A stretch of DNA of 64,000 nucleotides from Pseudomonas sp. TTU2014-080ASC (GCF_001446935.1 NZ_LKKK01000001.1:372001-436000); one strand, 5' to 3'. Shown: positions 21,139 to 31,105, counted from the first letter of the stretch. Numbers and translations are program-made. Notes: a model not told the origin generated them from the letters alone.

Positions 21139-22587
21139 ATGATGAAAACACTTCGCCGACTGGCCCTTGCCAGTTTGCTTCTGCCTGTGTGCCTGCCCCT
21201 GGCCGCAGCTGAGAGCCCTCTCTCAAACAAAGTTCAACAAGCCCTCAAAGTAAACAAAATCAGCCCACAATCGCTGTCCATCGCCGTTATTCCGCTGGAC
21301 GCCCCAGGCAATAGCGCGTTCTACAACGCCGACATTTCCGTCAACCCAGCCTCCACGATGAAGCTGGTCACCACCTTTGCCGCGCTGGAACTTCTAGGCC
21401 CAAACTACCAATGGAAAACCGAGTTCTATACCGATGGCACTCTGCGTAACGGTGTGCTTAACGGCAACCTCTACCTTAAAGGTGGCGGTGACCCAAAACT
21501 CAACATGGAGAAACTCTGGCTGCTGATGCGTGATCTGCGCGCCAATGGTGTACAACAGGTCAATGGCGACCTGATTCTGGATCGCAGCTATTTCGCTCAG
21601 CCGCTGCACCCGGAGTTCGATGACGACGGTGGCGACGCCTACAAACCATTCTTGGTTGCGCCTGACTCCCTTCTGGTCAACCTCAAGGCTTTGCGCTTTA
21701 TCAGCCGTACTGAAGGCGGCAAGGTGTATGTGGCCGCCGAGCCGCCCATTGCCTCAATCCAGATCGACAATCAGGTCAAAGCCCTGCCAGCTGCCAAATG
21801 CCCGGGCTGGCCGGATGTCCGTTACAACCCGGTCTCAGACAGCAACGGCATCCGCGTTGTCGTCAGTGGACAGCTGGCTGAAGGTTGCAGCTCGCAAGCC
21901 TACATTGCCCTGCTCGACCACCCCGGCTACGCCGCTGGCGTTATCCGCAGTACTTGGCAGGAGCTGGGCGGCAGCATCAGTGGTCAGAATCGCCTGGGCG
22001 CGGTGCCCGACAAAGCACGTCTTCTGGCCCGCGCTTACTCGCCAGACCTCGCGGAGGTAATCCGCGACATCAACAAGTACAGCAACAACACCATGGCCAA
22101 GCAGCTGTTTCTCAGCATCGGAGCTCATTACCGCACCAGCAGCGACACCGATGACGGCAAAGCTGCTCAGCGGGTTATCCGCAGCTGGCTGGCACGCAAG
22201 GGCATCACTGCCTCGCATCTGGTGATGGAAAACGGCTCGGGCCTGTCCCGCGCAGAGCGCGTGAGTGCCCGTGAGCTGGCTCAGTTACTGCAAGCCGCGT
22301 GGAAGAGCCCCTACGCAGCCGAGTTCATGACCTCACTGCCCTTGGCCGGCATGGACGGCACTATGCGCCGCCGCCTGCAGAACAGCCCACTAAAGGGTGA
22401 GGCCCGCATCAAAACGGGTACCCTCAACAATGTTCGGGCAATCGCAGGCTACAGCCGGGACAGCAATGGCAAAACCTGGGCGGTGGTCAGCATTCTCAAC
22501 GACCCGCGGCCATGGGGAGCATCATCGATTCTTGATCAGGTTCTGCTTGACCTGCATCGCCAGCCCAAGATCACAACCCAACGCTAG
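21139..22587 (+). CDS. dacB: D-alanyl-D-alanine carboxypeptidase/endopeptidase (PBP4)
   Basis: 482 residues with a Sec signal peptide (about 1-24). Penicillin-binding motifs are all present: SxxK at Ser72-Lys75 (STMK), SxN at Ser315-Asn317 (SNN) and KTG at 425-427. Between the first two lies the long insert typical of class C low-mass PBPs. It acts in the periplasm, trimming pentapeptides and cutting DD-crosslinks in peptidoglycan. In P. aeruginosa loss of dacB derepresses ampC; whether that holds here cannot be seen. An inverted repeat follows the stop codon. Confidence 0.95.
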   Translation: MMKTLRRLALASLLLPVCLPLAAAESPLSNKVQQALKVNKISPQSLSIAVIPLDAPGNSAFYNADISVNPASTMKLVTTFAALELLGPNYQWKTEFYTDGTLRNGVLNGNLYLKGGGDPKLNMEKLWLLMRDLRANGVQQVNGDLILDRSYFAQPLHPEFDDDGGDAYKPFLVAPDSLLVNLKALRFISRTEGGKVYVAAEPPIASIQIDNQVKALPAAKCPGWPDVRYNPVSDSNGIRVVVSGQLAEGCSSQAYIALLDHPGYAAGVIRSTWQELGGSISGQNRLGAVPDKARLLARAYSPDLAEVIRDINKYSNNTMAKQLFLSIGAHYRTSSDTDDGKAAQRVIRSWLARKGITASHLVMENGSGLSRAERVSARELAQLLQAAWKSPYAAEFMTSLPLAGMDGTMRRRLQNSPLKGEARIKTGTLNNVRAIAGYSRDSNGKTWAVVSILNDPRPWGASSILDQVLLDLHRQPKITTQR

Positions 22588-22593
22588 TCGTAC

Positions 22594-22619
22594 CTGACGG
22601 CGTGCACGCGCGCCGTCAG
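22594..22619 (+). terminator. Hairpin between dacB and yheU
   Basis: Perfect 9-base stem CTGACGGCG / CGCCGTCAG with an 8-base loop. No T-run follows, and the yheU ribosome site begins right after it, so it may only attenuate or stabilise the transcript. Confidence 0.5.
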
Positions 22620-22632
22620 TCAGGAGAACCCA

Positions 22633-22884
22633 GTGCTGATTCCCCATTATCTGCTTGAGGCTGAAACGCTCACCCGCTTGATTGAAGACTTCGTCACCCG
22701 GGAGGGCACTGACAACGGCGACGAAACCCCGCTGCATACCCGTACAGAACGGGTAAGACGGGCGCTCGAACGCCAAGAAGCCGTGATTGTCTTTGACCCA
22801 GAAAGCCAGCAGTGTCAGTTGGCCCTGAAACGGGATGTCCCGAAAGAATGGATTGAAGCTTTGAATCAGGCGCTCGACGAATAA
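22633..22884 (+). CDS. YheU family protein
   Basis: 83 residues from a GTG at 22633, preceded by CAGGAGAA. The sequence fits the YheU family (PF06794): LIPHYLLEAETLTRLIEDFVTREGTD, then a helical segment RVRRALERQEAVIVFD. Small cytoplasmic protein, function unknown. It sits 45 bases after dacB. Confidence 0.85.
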   Translation: MLIPHYLLEAETLTRLIEDFVTREGTDNGDETPLHTRTERVRRALERQEAVIVFDPESQQCQLALKRDVPKEWIEALNQALDE

Positions 22885-22941
22885 TCGCCCCTCCCCCGTC
22901 TGACCAAACGCATCGGCTGGTCAGTGAGTAGAGACATAGAT

Positions 22942-23748
22942 TTACTTAGTGCGCGGCATCCGCATTTTGTCAGCCATTGCAGCCATCTCGTCATAGATCA
23001 ACTGTGGGTTCTTCTGCTTCACCGCCCATGCCATCCGTCCCTGCTCATGGGGCAAAATCATGAACTGACCTTTGGCCACTTCCTGATAAATATAATCCGC
23101 AATGTCCGCAGCACTGATCGGCGAACCTTCCAGCAGCTTGCCAACCTGAGCCTTCATCTCCGGCTTAGGGCCACGGAAGGAGTCCAGCAGGTTGGTCTGG
23201 AAGAAAGAAGGACAGACCACGTGCACATCAATCTCCTGCATCTTCAACTCAGCCAAGAGGCTTTCAGAAAGCGCCACTACACCGGCTTTCGCCACATTGT
23301 AGTTACTCATTGCCGGCCCCTGCATCAGCGCTGCCATTGAAGCAATATTGATGATTGTCCCTTTACTCTCGACCAGCAAAGGCAGAAACGCCTTACAACC
23401 CTTAACTACGCCCATCAGATTGATTGCGATCTGCCAATCCCAATCTTCCAAAGAGAGCTCATTAAAGAATCCGCCAGATGCCACACCCGCGTTGTTAACG
23501 ATGACATCAATACCACCGAGCTTCTCTTCGCACGCTTGAGCGAATGCAGTCAGCTGACTGAAGTCCCTTACGTCACAGCGCTGAGTAAAACCATCACCAC
23601 CGGCTTCGCGCACCATCTTGAGGGTTTCAGCGACCCCCACGTCATTCACATCCGACAACGCCAGCTGCCAACCTTCACGCGCCCAACGCAACGCGATTTC
23701 ACGCCCCAAGCCTGATCCTGCACCGGTGATCATCATGCGATTTTGCAT
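22942..23748 (-). CDS. Short-chain dehydrogenase/reductase (classical SDR)
   Basis: 268 residues. NAD(P)-binding GAGSGLG near residue 9, structural NNAG, catalytic Ser and Tyr-x-x-x-Lys (SNYNVAKAG) are all present. The substrate cannot be read from the sequence; the C-terminal HEQGRMAWAVKQKNPQ is typical of uncharacterised pseudomonad SDRs. Single gene, convergent with yheU. Confidence 0.9.
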   Translation of the reverse strand: MQNRMMITGAGSGLGREIALRWAREGWQLALSDVNDVGVAETLKMVREAGGDGFTQRCDVRDFSQLTAFAQACEEKLGGIDVIVNNAGVASGGFFNELSLEDWDWQIAINLMGVVKGCKAFLPLLVESKGTIINIASMAALMQGPAMSNYNVAKAGVVALSESLLAELKMQEIDVHVVCPSFFQTNLLDSFRGPKPEMKAQVGKLLEGSPISAADIADYIYQEVAKGQFMILPHEQGRMAWAVKQKNPQLIYDEMAAMADKMRMPRTK

Positions 23749-23888
23749 AACGAGATCCTTTGATGGTTATTGTTCAGCGCATTCTAGCCAAGCCACCTAA
23801 TAATCCATTCACCATCAAGGTGCTGAATACAGACTCCAAAAGTTGCTCGAACATCCTGTTCAAGCTTGTCCCTCGTGATTACATAAAG

Positions 23889-23915
23889 AAAGAGGCCGGT
23901 CTTAGCCGGCCTCTT
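23889..23915 (-). terminator. Terminator of the ComEA-like gene
   Basis: Perfect stem AAGAGGCCGG / CCGGCCTCTT with a 7-base loop. On the minus strand it is followed by a T-rich stretch. It lies just past the ComEA-like stop codon. Confidence 0.85.
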
Positions 23916-23921
23916 GCTGCA

Positions 23922-24236
23922 TTATTTGACGGACAACTTGTCCCGATTCTTCTCAAAAAGCCCTTCGCCAATTCCCTTCACTTCAAGCAGCTCATCAACC
24001 GAAGCAAAACTGCCATGCTGCTCACGATAGCTGACGATTGCCTGCGCCTTGACAGCCCCTACACCAGATAACTCGCGCTGGAGGGTATCAGCGTCCGCTG
24101 TATTGAGATTAACCAGAACTGATGCAGATGATGGAGAAGATAAGCCCGGCTCACCTGCTTTAATAGTCTCAGCAGCACCCACCACAGACACTGAGGCACA
24201 CAAGGCAAAAGCCAGAATCGCTAAAATATTTTTCAT
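23922..24236 (-). CDS. ComEA-like helix-hairpin-helix protein
   Basis: 104 residues from the ATG at 24236, which has AAAGGA upstream and begins a signal peptide (MKNILAILAFALCASVSVVG). After a short linker come two helix-hairpin-helix motifs: VNLNTADADTLQRELSGVGAV and ELLEVKGIGEGLF. ComEA binds DNA in the periplasm during natural transformation. Most short pseudomonad proteins of this type are not proven competence factors. It follows wbpM as in P. aeruginosa. Confidence 0.87.
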   Translation of the reverse strand: MKNILAILAFALCASVSVVGAAETIKAGEPGLSSPSSASVLVNLNTADADTLQRELSGVGAVKAQAIVSYREQHGSFASVDELLEVKGIGEGLFEKNRDKLSVK

Positions 24237-24472
24237 GGAAGAGTCCTTTCGTATTTTATGAGTTATGAGCAGAGCGCCCACACTCTGGACCCTAAACGAC
24301 TGCCAAAAGGAGTCAAAAATGCAATTGATCTAATGCCAATAGATTCACAGCTACGCCTCTGAATCTGGATATTACGCAGCACAGACCACACGCTAGGGCT
24401 TTTAAGAGTAATCCGCTCATGACTCGGCAAGCACCTTGCTGACCACCCAACAGCAGTGCTAACAATTCGTCC
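24237..24472. other. Intergenic region between wbpM and the ComEA-like gene
   Basis: 236 bases, AT-rich, with no credible gene. It contains the likely start region of the ComEA-like gene. A plus-strand AAGGAG followed by a four-codon frame near 24310 looks accidental. Nothing else recognised. Confidence 0.4.
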
Positions 24473-26470
24473 TCACTCTAGGGTGACGTGCTTCTGCTTA
24501 TAGGCCCAATCGACAATGCTCTGTTCCGGGCAATACCCCGTTACCAGCTCGGTTAGCAGCTGGCGAAGGCGCACAAAGTCATCCTCATCCACCGCATCCA
24601 ACAACTCAGACAAACGTGCCTTAAACAATGGCCAAGCCAGATACTCTTCATTGGCCTTCATGATCATCGGATGGTCAGTCTCGGCGACCCCCTCACCAAT
24701 CAACAACTCCTCATAGAGTTTCTCGCCGGGGCGCAGGCCACTGAACTCAATGGCAATATCACCATGCGGGTTGGTCTCTGAGCGGACACTAAATCCCGAG
24801 TACTGAATCATCTTCTCAGCTAGATCGACGATTTTGATCGGGTCACCCATGTCTAACACAAACACGTCGCCCCCTACTCCCATAGCCCCGGCCTGAATCA
24901 CCAATTGAGCAGCTTCAGGAATGGTCATGAAATAACGGGTAATGTCTGGGTGGGTCACAGTAACCGGGCCACCGGCTTTGATTTGCTCCCGGAACAATGG
25001 GATCACAGACCCCGAAGAGCCCAATACATTGCCGAAGCGGACCATGGTAAAGCGCGTTTTGTTGACATGGGAGATGTTGCTGGAATCGCCAAATAACGTC
25101 GGCGCAGACTCACTACTCAACGCCTGCAAAACCATCTCAGCCAGACGCTTGGTGCTACCCATGATATTGGTTGGCCGTACCGCCTTATCGGTCGAAATCA
25201 GTACAAAATTCGACACGCCTGCACACAGAGCAGCCTGCGCGGTATATAGCGTACCTAGAACATTGTTGTACACGCCTTCAGCAATGTTGTGCTCAACCAG
25301 CGGAACCTGCTTATAGGCCGCAGCGTGGTACAGCGTCTGCACCTTCCAGCTGCTCATCACATCCAACAGCTTCCTGGCGTTGCTGACAGAGCCCAGTATG
25401 GGCACCAGCTTTATAGACATAGCAGAGCATTCAACTTTTGCCTGCAACTCCTTGTGAATGCTGTAGAGGTTGAACTCACTGTGCTCGTACAAGATGACTA
25501 CCAGCGGCTTCAAGGCAATAATCTGCCGACACAACTCAGAGCCAATTGAGCCACCAGCCCCCGTAACCATAACCACTTTGTCGCTTACACAACCACGCAA
25601 TAAGTGGGGATCGGCCGGCACCGGATCACGTCCTAACAGATCTGCAATATCTACTTCGCGAATGTCCTCAACCTTAACTTTGCCGCTGGCAAGGTCAGCA
25701 AAGTTTGGAACACTCCTTACATGAATTGGGAAATGCTCCAGCAGCGTCAGGATTTCCCGTCGACGACTACGGGAGATTGACGGTAACGCCAGCAAAACTT
25801 CCTGTGCGCCGGTCTTATCAATCATGGCCTGGATATAGGCCGGACTATACACGTGCAAACCCGCGATCGAACGATTGGCAATACTGACGTCGTCGTCAAT
25901 AAAAGCTACCGGCCGCATATGACGCCCCATCCGCAGCGCAGCAACCAATTGGTTCCCGGCTACACCTGCTCCATAAACAGCAACACGGCGCTCATGTGGT
26001 GAAATGCTAGACAGGACGTTATAGGGCGAAGCAGTAAACCAATCCCCCATAAAATACTGCCGCATGCACAAGCGCAGGCCACCAATAATTACCAAAGCCA
26101 AAAACCAGTAATTGAAAATCACAGTTCGGGGAATCGTCTGCGCATGCACGCCTAAGAAGTAGGAAACACCTGCCAGCACAAGAGATGAAAGAGTCACTGC
26201 CTTGATGATTGCAATCAAGGCATCGTTGCCGAAATAGCGCATAACCGCGCGATACATACCCATCCTAATAAATACAGGTATCGATACAACAGGAGCCAGA
26301 ATAAATAACCAGGTGTACTTCTCGAACGGCCCCCAAATATCAGAAACACCTAGTCGGACCAGGAATGCCAGCCATAGGGCGCTCCAGACCAGTAGAATAT
26401 CCGTCACTACCTGAAGCAGACGCTTTCGGCTTTTGGGCATTGCTAACAGCCAGGCTCTGGCTCTATCCAT
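24473..26470 (-). CDS. wbpM: UDP-sugar 4,6-dehydratase WbpM (FlaA1/PglF type)
   Basis: 665 residues from the ATG at 26470 (MDRARAW), the same length I recall for PAO1 WbpM. An in-frame start at 26506 adds 12 unconserved residues. Four N-terminal membrane helices (about 14-130) precede a nucleotide-binding domain (YGAGVAGNQL) and a C-terminal SDR-like dehydratase domain. The latter has TGAGGSIGSE and STDKAVRPTN with MGSTKR, where Met replaces the usual catalytic Tyr as in this family. It converts UDP-GlcNAc to the 4-keto-6-deoxy sugar needed for the first O-antigen sugar. In pseudomonads wbpM marks the end of the O-antigen locus. Confidence 0.95.
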   Translation of the reverse strand: MDRARAWLLAMPKSRKRLLQVVTDILLVWSALWLAFLVRLGVSDIWGPFEKYTWLFILAPVVSIPVFIRMGMYRAVMRYFGNDALIAIIKAVTLSSLVLAGVSYFLGVHAQTIPRTVIFNYWFLALVIIGGLRLCMRQYFMGDWFTASPYNVLSSISPHERRVAVYGAGVAGNQLVAALRMGRHMRPVAFIDDDVSIANRSIAGLHVYSPAYIQAMIDKTGAQEVLLALPSISRSRRREILTLLEHFPIHVRSVPNFADLASGKVKVEDIREVDIADLLGRDPVPADPHLLRGCVSDKVVMVTGAGGSIGSELCRQIIALKPLVVILYEHSEFNLYSIHKELQAKVECSAMSIKLVPILGSVSNARKLLDVMSSWKVQTLYHAAAYKQVPLVEHNIAEGVYNNVLGTLYTAQAALCAGVSNFVLISTDKAVRPTNIMGSTKRLAEMVLQALSSESAPTLFGDSSNISHVNKTRFTMVRFGNVLGSSGSVIPLFREQIKAGGPVTVTHPDITRYFMTIPEAAQLVIQAGAMGVGGDVFVLDMGDPIKIVDLAEKMIQYSGFSVRSETNPHGDIAIEFSGLRPGEKLYEELLIGEGVAETDHPMIMKANEEYLAWPLFKARLSELLDAVDEDDFVRLRQLLTELVTGYCPEQSIVDWAYKQKHVTLE

Positions 26471-26548
26471 CTTCACCCATCCTGAACCACAAATAGATAA
26501 CGGCAATATTGAGTAATTCCAGCGACCCTGCGCATGTTCCTCGCTAGT

Positions 26549-27565
26549 TCAAATAGGGTTATGCCTTGTACCCGCTCCGAAGTAAAAAGCCAAAACACCA
26601 AGCGGTATGAACGCTAAAAACAAACCAGTTATAACCGATAAGTACTCCGTAGCGACCAACATGCTGATGGGCAACAAAAACAAAAAGTTAATACACGCTA
26701 CCGAGATAGTCACACGCTTATGGCCATATCGATTAGCAGCATGCTGATAAGCATGTGATCTATGCGCTTGATACACTCGCTCCCCGCGAATAAACCGGCG
26801 CGCTAACGTAAGCGTGGCATCGACAATAAATACACCCAGCATTATTGCCCAGCAAAACATAAGATCAGGCTTATGCCAACCGGCGTTTATCGCCAAGAGT
26901 CCAAGACATAAACCCAGAAAGCCGCTGCCAACATCCCCCATAAATATTCTCGCTGGCGGGAAGTTCAGGATCAGAAAACCAGTGACAGCGGCGGCCAGCA
27001 ATAGAGGTACAGCAATAAGATGTTCGAAACCAAACAGCCCGTAGATTAGGCACATGGCTACGCAACAGCAGATGGCCTCTATAGCCGCAAGACCATCGAT
27101 ACCATCCATAAAATTATAAAGATTCAGCAGCCATACCAAGCTGGTAAGCCCCAGCAGCCATGACAACAGCTGAGGTTCAACAACAAAACCTGCCAATGTG
27201 AAAGATGGAAGGCCATTCAGCCAATACAGGCCGACCCCGGCTCCTAGAAAGTGGGCAAGCAACCGCCATCTTGCGGGGATCGACGCATGATCATCAGCAA
27301 AACCTATCAACGCGACGACTCCACAACCACCAGCCAAACTGATAGCAAGTGACGACTGCGCTGTTCCAAGCAAATAAAGAAGTACTACAGCTGAGATAAA
27401 CGCCAAGACAAAGCCCACCCCTCCACCGCGGGGAGTCGGTATAGCATGGGAGCTTCGGGCGTTTGGAATATCCAGGATGTGTCTGGATAATGCGTACTTG
27501 AGAGATCGCTGGGTCAGAAACCAGGAAAGCAGAAATACTGGGACCGCGAGCCATGAAAATGACAT
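26549..27565 (-). CDS. wbpL: Undecaprenyl-phosphate sugar-1-phosphate transferase, WbpL/WecA-like
   Basis: 338 residues with about ten membrane helices. The GT4/MraY-family motifs are present: SSHAIPTPRGGG near the start, NFMDGIDGLA, MGDVGSGFLG and the late HAYQH loop. This class loads a HexNAc-1-phosphate onto undecaprenyl phosphate and so starts O-antigen and A-band synthesis. It precedes wbpM, as in P. aeruginosa. The preceding rmlA is separated from it by a strong hairpin, so it may have its own promoter. Confidence 0.88.
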   Translation of the reverse strand: MSFSWLAVPVFLLSWFLTQRSLKYALSRHILDIPNARSSHAIPTPRGGGVGFVLAFISAVVLLYLLGTAQSSLAISLAGGCGVVALIGFADDHASIPARWRLLAHFLGAGVGLYWLNGLPSFTLAGFVVEPQLLSWLLGLTSLVWLLNLYNFMDGIDGLAAIEAICCCVAMCLIYGLFGFEHLIAVPLLLAAAVTGFLILNFPPARIFMGDVGSGFLGLCLGLLAINAGWHKPDLMFCWAIMLGVFIVDATLTLARRFIRGERVYQAHRSHAYQHAANRYGHKRVTISVACINFLFLLPISMLVATEYLSVITGLFLAFIPLGVLAFYFGAGTRHNPI

Positions 27566-27646
27566 CAGCTATACAGCTCCAAACTAAGATTTTTATAGTT
27601 ATACAAGACTAAACTATGGAGCCAACTAGTTACCCAGCCTGACCGC

Positions 27647-27676
27647 CCTTCAGTTGCCCCATATGGCAACTGAAGG
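27647..27676 (-). terminator. Hairpin between rmlA and wbpL
   Basis: Perfect 12-base stem CCTTCAGTTGCC / GGCAACTGAAGG with a 6-base loop, just after the rmlA stop. No T-run, so a partial terminator or mRNA-processing site is as likely as a full stop. The 122-base gap shows no trace of rmlC. Confidence 0.6.
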
Positions 27677-27687
27677 ATATTTAATCA

Positions 27688-28569
27688 TCAGCCCTCCAAA
27701 AGCTTCAAAAGATACTGACCATAGCCAGTCTTTTTCAGATCGTTAGCCTGAACCAGCAGTTGCTCGGCATCTATCCAGCCATTGCTAAACGCAATCTCCT
27801 CTAAGCAAGCGACTTTCAAGCCTTGGCGTTTTTCAATGGTATTCACAAAATGGCTGGCCTCAAGCAATGAGTCATGAGTTCCGGTATCCAACCAAGCAAA
27901 ACCACGACCTAGCAGCTCGACATTCAGTGAATCTTGTTCCAGGTACACACGGTTGACGTCCGTGATTTCAAGCTCGCCTCTTGCAGAAGGCTTAATATTC
28001 TTAGCAATATCAACAACCTGATTGTCGTAGAAGTACAAACCTGTCACAGCGTAGTTAGATTTAGGCTTTAGCGGCTTTTCTTCGATACTCAGTGCCCTTC
28101 CGGCTTGGTCGAATTCGACTACGCCAAATCGCTCCGGATCAGACACGTGATAACCAAACACCGTCGCCCCTTGAGTTTTCGCGTTAGCCGAGTGCAAGTA
28201 ATCGCTGAAGTGCTGGCCGTAAAAAATATTGTCCCCCAGAATCAAACTGCAGGGATCATTGCCAATGAACTGTTCCCCAATCAGAAATGCTTGAGCCAAA
28301 CCGTCAGGGCTGGGCTGTTCTGCATAACTCAGTTGAATCCCAAATTGGCTACCATCTCCGAGGAGACGGCGAAAGCCAGGGAGATCATCAGGTGTACTGA
28401 TAACCAAGACCTCACGGATACCGGCCAACATCAGTACAGAAAGCGGATAATAGATCATTGGCTTGTCGTAAATCGGCAGCATCTGCTTGGACACACCAAG
28501 GGTCAGAGGGTGCAGACGAGTTCCAGAGCCGCCAGCCAGGATTATTCCCTTTCGGTTCAATGAATTCAT
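27688..28569 (-). CDS. rmlA: Glucose-1-phosphate thymidylyltransferase RmlA
   Basis: 293 residues, full length. The nucleotidyl-transferase signature [11 protein letters not shown] is followed by [17 protein letters not shown], and the catalytic [20 protein letters not shown] stretch is intact. Makes dTDP-glucose, the first step of dTDP-L-rhamnose synthesis. The ATG overlaps the rmlD stop by 4 bases (ATGA). Confidence 0.97.
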   Translation of the reverse strand: MNSLNRKGIILAGGSGTRLHPLTLGVSKQMLPIYDKPMIYYPLSVLMLAGIREVLVISTPDDLPGFRRLLGDGSQFGIQLSYAEQPSPDGLAQAFLIGEQFIGNDPCSLILGDNIFYGQHFSDYLHSANAKTQGATVFGYHVSDPERFGVVEFDQAGRALSIEEKPLKPKSNYAVTGLYFYDNQVVDIAKNIKPSARGELEITDVNRVYLEQDSLNVELLGRGFAWLDTGTHDSLLEASHFVNTIEKRQGLKVACLEEIAFSNGWIDAEQLLVQANDLKKTGYGQYLLKLLEG

Positions 28570-29459
28570 TTATTGAGTACTTCCATTAACATACGTCTAA
28601 CGCCAACTTTCCAGTCAGGCAAATAAATGGAAAATGCGTCCTGTAATTTATTTGTATTGAGGCGTGAGTTTTTAGGGCGGGCTGCAGGTGTTGGAAATTC
28701 CTCACTGCATATTGGCTGAACTGTTTCAACTCGCAGCGGCAATCCCAGTTCGCGTGCAATCGAAAAAGCGTACTCCGCATAACCATGCCACGAAGTTTCG
28801 CCCGATGCGGCCAGATGATAGATCCCTGAGTATTCCGGTCGTGCAACAGCAGCTTTAATAGCTTGGGCCGTAACGTCTGCGATTAACTCCGCACCAGTTG
28901 GAGCCCCAACCTGATCCGCCACAACACTTAAAGATTCCCGCTCGCCAGCCAGGCGCAACATGGTCTTAGCGAAGTTATTACCCCGCGCACCATAAACCCA
29001 GCTAGTACGAAAAATCAGGTGGTTGCATTTACTAGCAGTTATCGCCTGCTCTCCAGCCAACTTGGTCACACCATATTGGTTCAATGGTCCCGTGTCAGCA
29101 GACTCAGTCCAAGGCTTGTCGCCCTCTCCATTGAAAACATAATCAGTCGAGTAGTGGACCAATAATGTTCCAAGAGAAGCTGCTTCTTCAGCAAGCAATT
29201 GACATGCTATTGAATTGACTTGGTATGCGCGCTCAGGCTCCGTTTCTGCCTTATCAACTGCGGTATAGGCAGCGGCATTAACGATGACGTCAGGTTTGAG
29301 CAATCGAATTGTTTTGCGAAGCGCTTCCGCGTTAGCTAAATCACCGCAAAGCGCACCCTCGTAATTTCGGTCCAGCGCGATTAACTCACCCAGAACCATT
29401 AACGAGCGCTGGAGTTCCCAACCGACCTGGCCGTTTTTTCCCAGCAATAGAATCCTCAC
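28566..29459 (-). CDS. rmlD: dTDP-4-dehydrorhamnose reductase RmlD
   Basis: 297 residues from a GTG start. N-terminal nucleotide motif [10 protein letters not shown]; catalytic Tyr and Lys in [23 protein letters not shown] present. It reduces dTDP-4-keto-L-rhamnose to dTDP-L-rhamnose with NAD(P)H. Its normal substrate comes from RmlC, which is not encoded here. It lies 2 bases after rmlB and overlaps rmlA by 4 bases. Confidence 0.95.
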   Translation of the reverse strand: MRILLLGKNGQVGWELQRSLMVLGELIALDRNYEGALCGDLANAEALRKTIRLLKPDVIVNAAAYTAVDKAETEPERAYQVNSIACQLLAEEAASLGTLLVHYSTDYVFNGEGDKPWTESADTGPLNQYGVTKLAGEQAITASKCNHLIFRTSWVYGARGNNFAKTMLRLAGERESLSVVADQVGAPTGAELIADVTAQAIKAAVARPEYSGIYHLAASGETSWHGYAEYAFSIARELGLPLRVETVQPICSEEFPTPAARPKNSRLNTNKLQDAFSIYLPDWKVGVRRMLMEVLNK

Positions 29460-29461
29460 GG

Positions 29462-30532
29462 TTACGTCTCACGTTGCGAATATTGCTGCTCGAACCAATT
29501 CTGATAGCTGCCACTTTTAACATGGGCTACCCACTCTGTGTTGGCCAAATACCACTCGACAGTCTTACGTATCCCCGTTTCAAATGTCTCCTCAGGCGTC
29601 CAACCTAACTCGCGCTGAATCTTGCTCGCATCAATAGCGTAACGCATGTCATGCCCCGGACGATCCTGAACATAAGTAATCAGCTGTGCGTGTGGACGAT
29701 GAGGTGAATCAGGCAGCAACTCATCCAGCAAGGAACATAGCGTATTAACAACCTCTATATTCTGCTTCTCGTTGTGCCCTCCGATGTTATACGTCTCACC
29801 GACAACACCTTCGGTCACAACCTTATATAAAGCTCGGGCGTGATCTTCAACATACAACCAGTCACGAATCTGATTACCCTTCCCGTAAACAGGCAAAGGC
29901 TTTCCCTCAACCGCATTGAGAATCATCAGGGGAATCAGTTTCTCAGGGAAATGATAGGGCCCATAATTATTCGAGCAGTTAGTAACAAGAACTGGCAACC
30001 CGTAGGTTCGGGCCCAAGCACGAACCAGATGGTCAGAGCTGGCCTTGCTAGCTGAATAAGGAGAACTAGGCTGGTACGGAGTCGTTTCGGTAAAAAGGTC
30101 TTCGGGACCTTCCAGGTCTCCGTAGACTTCATCCGTTGAAATATGGTGGAAGCGAAACGCAGCCTTACGCGCCTCATCCAAACTCATCCAATACTGGCGA
30201 GCGGCTTCGAGGAGAACATATGTGCCGACTATATTGGTCTGGATAAACTCAGAAGGCCCAGAAATGGATCGGTCAACATGGGACTCTGCTGCCAAGTGCA
30301 TAATCACATCAGGCTGGTGAGACTGAATAACTCGCTCAACTTCTTCGCGATCACAGATATCGACTTTTTCAAACCTGTATCGCGAACTGCTCGAAACAGA
30401 TGACAGCGACTCAAGATTTCCAGCATATGTCAATTTATCTACGTTGACGACCTCATCACCCGTATTATTGATTATATGCCGCACCACTGCCGAGCCAATA
30501 AAGCCGGCACCACCTGTCACCAGAACCTTCAC
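29462..30532 (-). CDS. rmlB: dTDP-glucose 4,6-dehydratase RmlB
   Basis: 356 residues from a GTG start. NAD-binding [13 protein letters not shown], catalytic [13 protein letters not shown], and the substrate-binding [18 protein letters not shown] and RDWLYVEDH segments are all intact. It converts dTDP-glucose to dTDP-4-keto-6-deoxyglucose. First gene of rmlB-rmlD-rmlA, the pseudomonad rmlBDAC order without its last member. Upstream lies ihfB; no wzz gene separates them. Confidence 0.96.
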   Translation of the reverse strand: MKVLVTGGAGFIGSAVVRHIINNTGDEVVNVDKLTYAGNLESLSSVSSSSRYRFEKVDICDREEVERVIQSHQPDVIMHLAAESHVDRSISGPSEFIQTNIVGTYVLLEAARQYWMSLDEARKAAFRFHHISTDEVYGDLEGPEDLFTETTPYQPSSPYSASKASSDHLVRAWARTYGLPVLVTNCSNNYGPYHFPEKLIPLMILNAVEGKPLPVYGKGNQIRDWLYVEDHARALYKVVTEGVVGETYNIGGHNEKQNIEVVNTLCSLLDELLPDSPHRPHAQLITYVQDRPGHDMRYAIDASKIQRELGWTPEETFETGIRKTVEWYLANTEWVAHVKSGSYQNWFEQQYSQRET

Positions 30533-30662
30533 AAAAGTACCTTTGAATACCCAAACCAGCTACGAAAAACAGATAAGAAAATTATACGTCTTACCTGAAA
30601 GAAGAAAGGCTCACCCATTAGAGGGCAGCTTAAAGAGATCAACGCCCATTAGGAGAACCTAA

Positions 30663-30953
30663 TCAGGCATCTTCTTCCTCATTAACCCGATCACGTAATT
30701 CCTTACCAGGTTTAAAGTGAGGAACGTATTTCCCATCTAGCCGTACCGAGTCTCCGGTCTTAGGATTTCGACCGATGCGGGGAGCTCGATAGTGCAGTGA
30801 AAAACTTCCAAATCCGCGGATTTCGATACGATCGCCTGTCGAAAGTGCCTGAGACATTTGCTCAAGCATGGTCTTGATTGCCAACTCGACATCTTTAGAC
30901 GAGAGCTGTCCCTGTTGGGAGACTATGCGCTCGATCAACTCCGACTTGGTCAT
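30663..30953 (-). CDS. ihfB: Integration host factor subunit beta
   Basis: 96 residues, canonical HU/IHF fold: [10 protein letters not shown] at the start, [21 protein letters not shown] for the DNA-binding arm, and KPGKELR at the end. With IhfA it bends DNA and helps sigma-54 promoters, recombination and transcription. It has its own promoter in the gap after the rpsA terminator. In pseudomonads this gene marks the border of the O-antigen locus. Confidence 0.97.
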   Translation of the reverse strand: MTKSELIERIVSQQGQLSSKDVELAIKTMLEQMSQALSTGDRIEIRGFGSFSLHYRAPRIGRNPKTGDSVRLDGKYVPHFKPGKELRDRVNEEEDA

Positions 30954-31027
30954 GATTTTCCCTTCTTTTTCAAGCGGCTAGATCACTGGATAGGGTGTTT
31001 TTAGCATGCCTGATCGGATTTGAACAG

Positions 31028-31057
31028 CCTATAAAACAATGTGTTATAAAATTTCAA
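31028..31057 (-). promoter_or_regulatory. Likely ihfB promoter
   Basis: On the minus strand TTGAAA (31057-31052), an 18-base spacer and TATAGG (31033-31028), placed just after the rpsA terminator. The leader to the ihfB ATG would be about 70 bases. Confidence 0.45.
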
Positions 31058-31061
31058 GCAC

Positions 31062-31090
31062 AAAAAAGGGCGACCGAAGTCGCCCTTTTT
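31062..31090 (-). terminator. Rho-independent terminator of rpsA
   Basis: Stem AAAGGGCGAC / GTCGCCCTTT with a short loop, A-run on one side and T-run on the other, 15 bases past the rpsA stop codon. Confidence 0.9.
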
Positions 31091-31105
31091 CTGGATAACC
31101 TGAAC

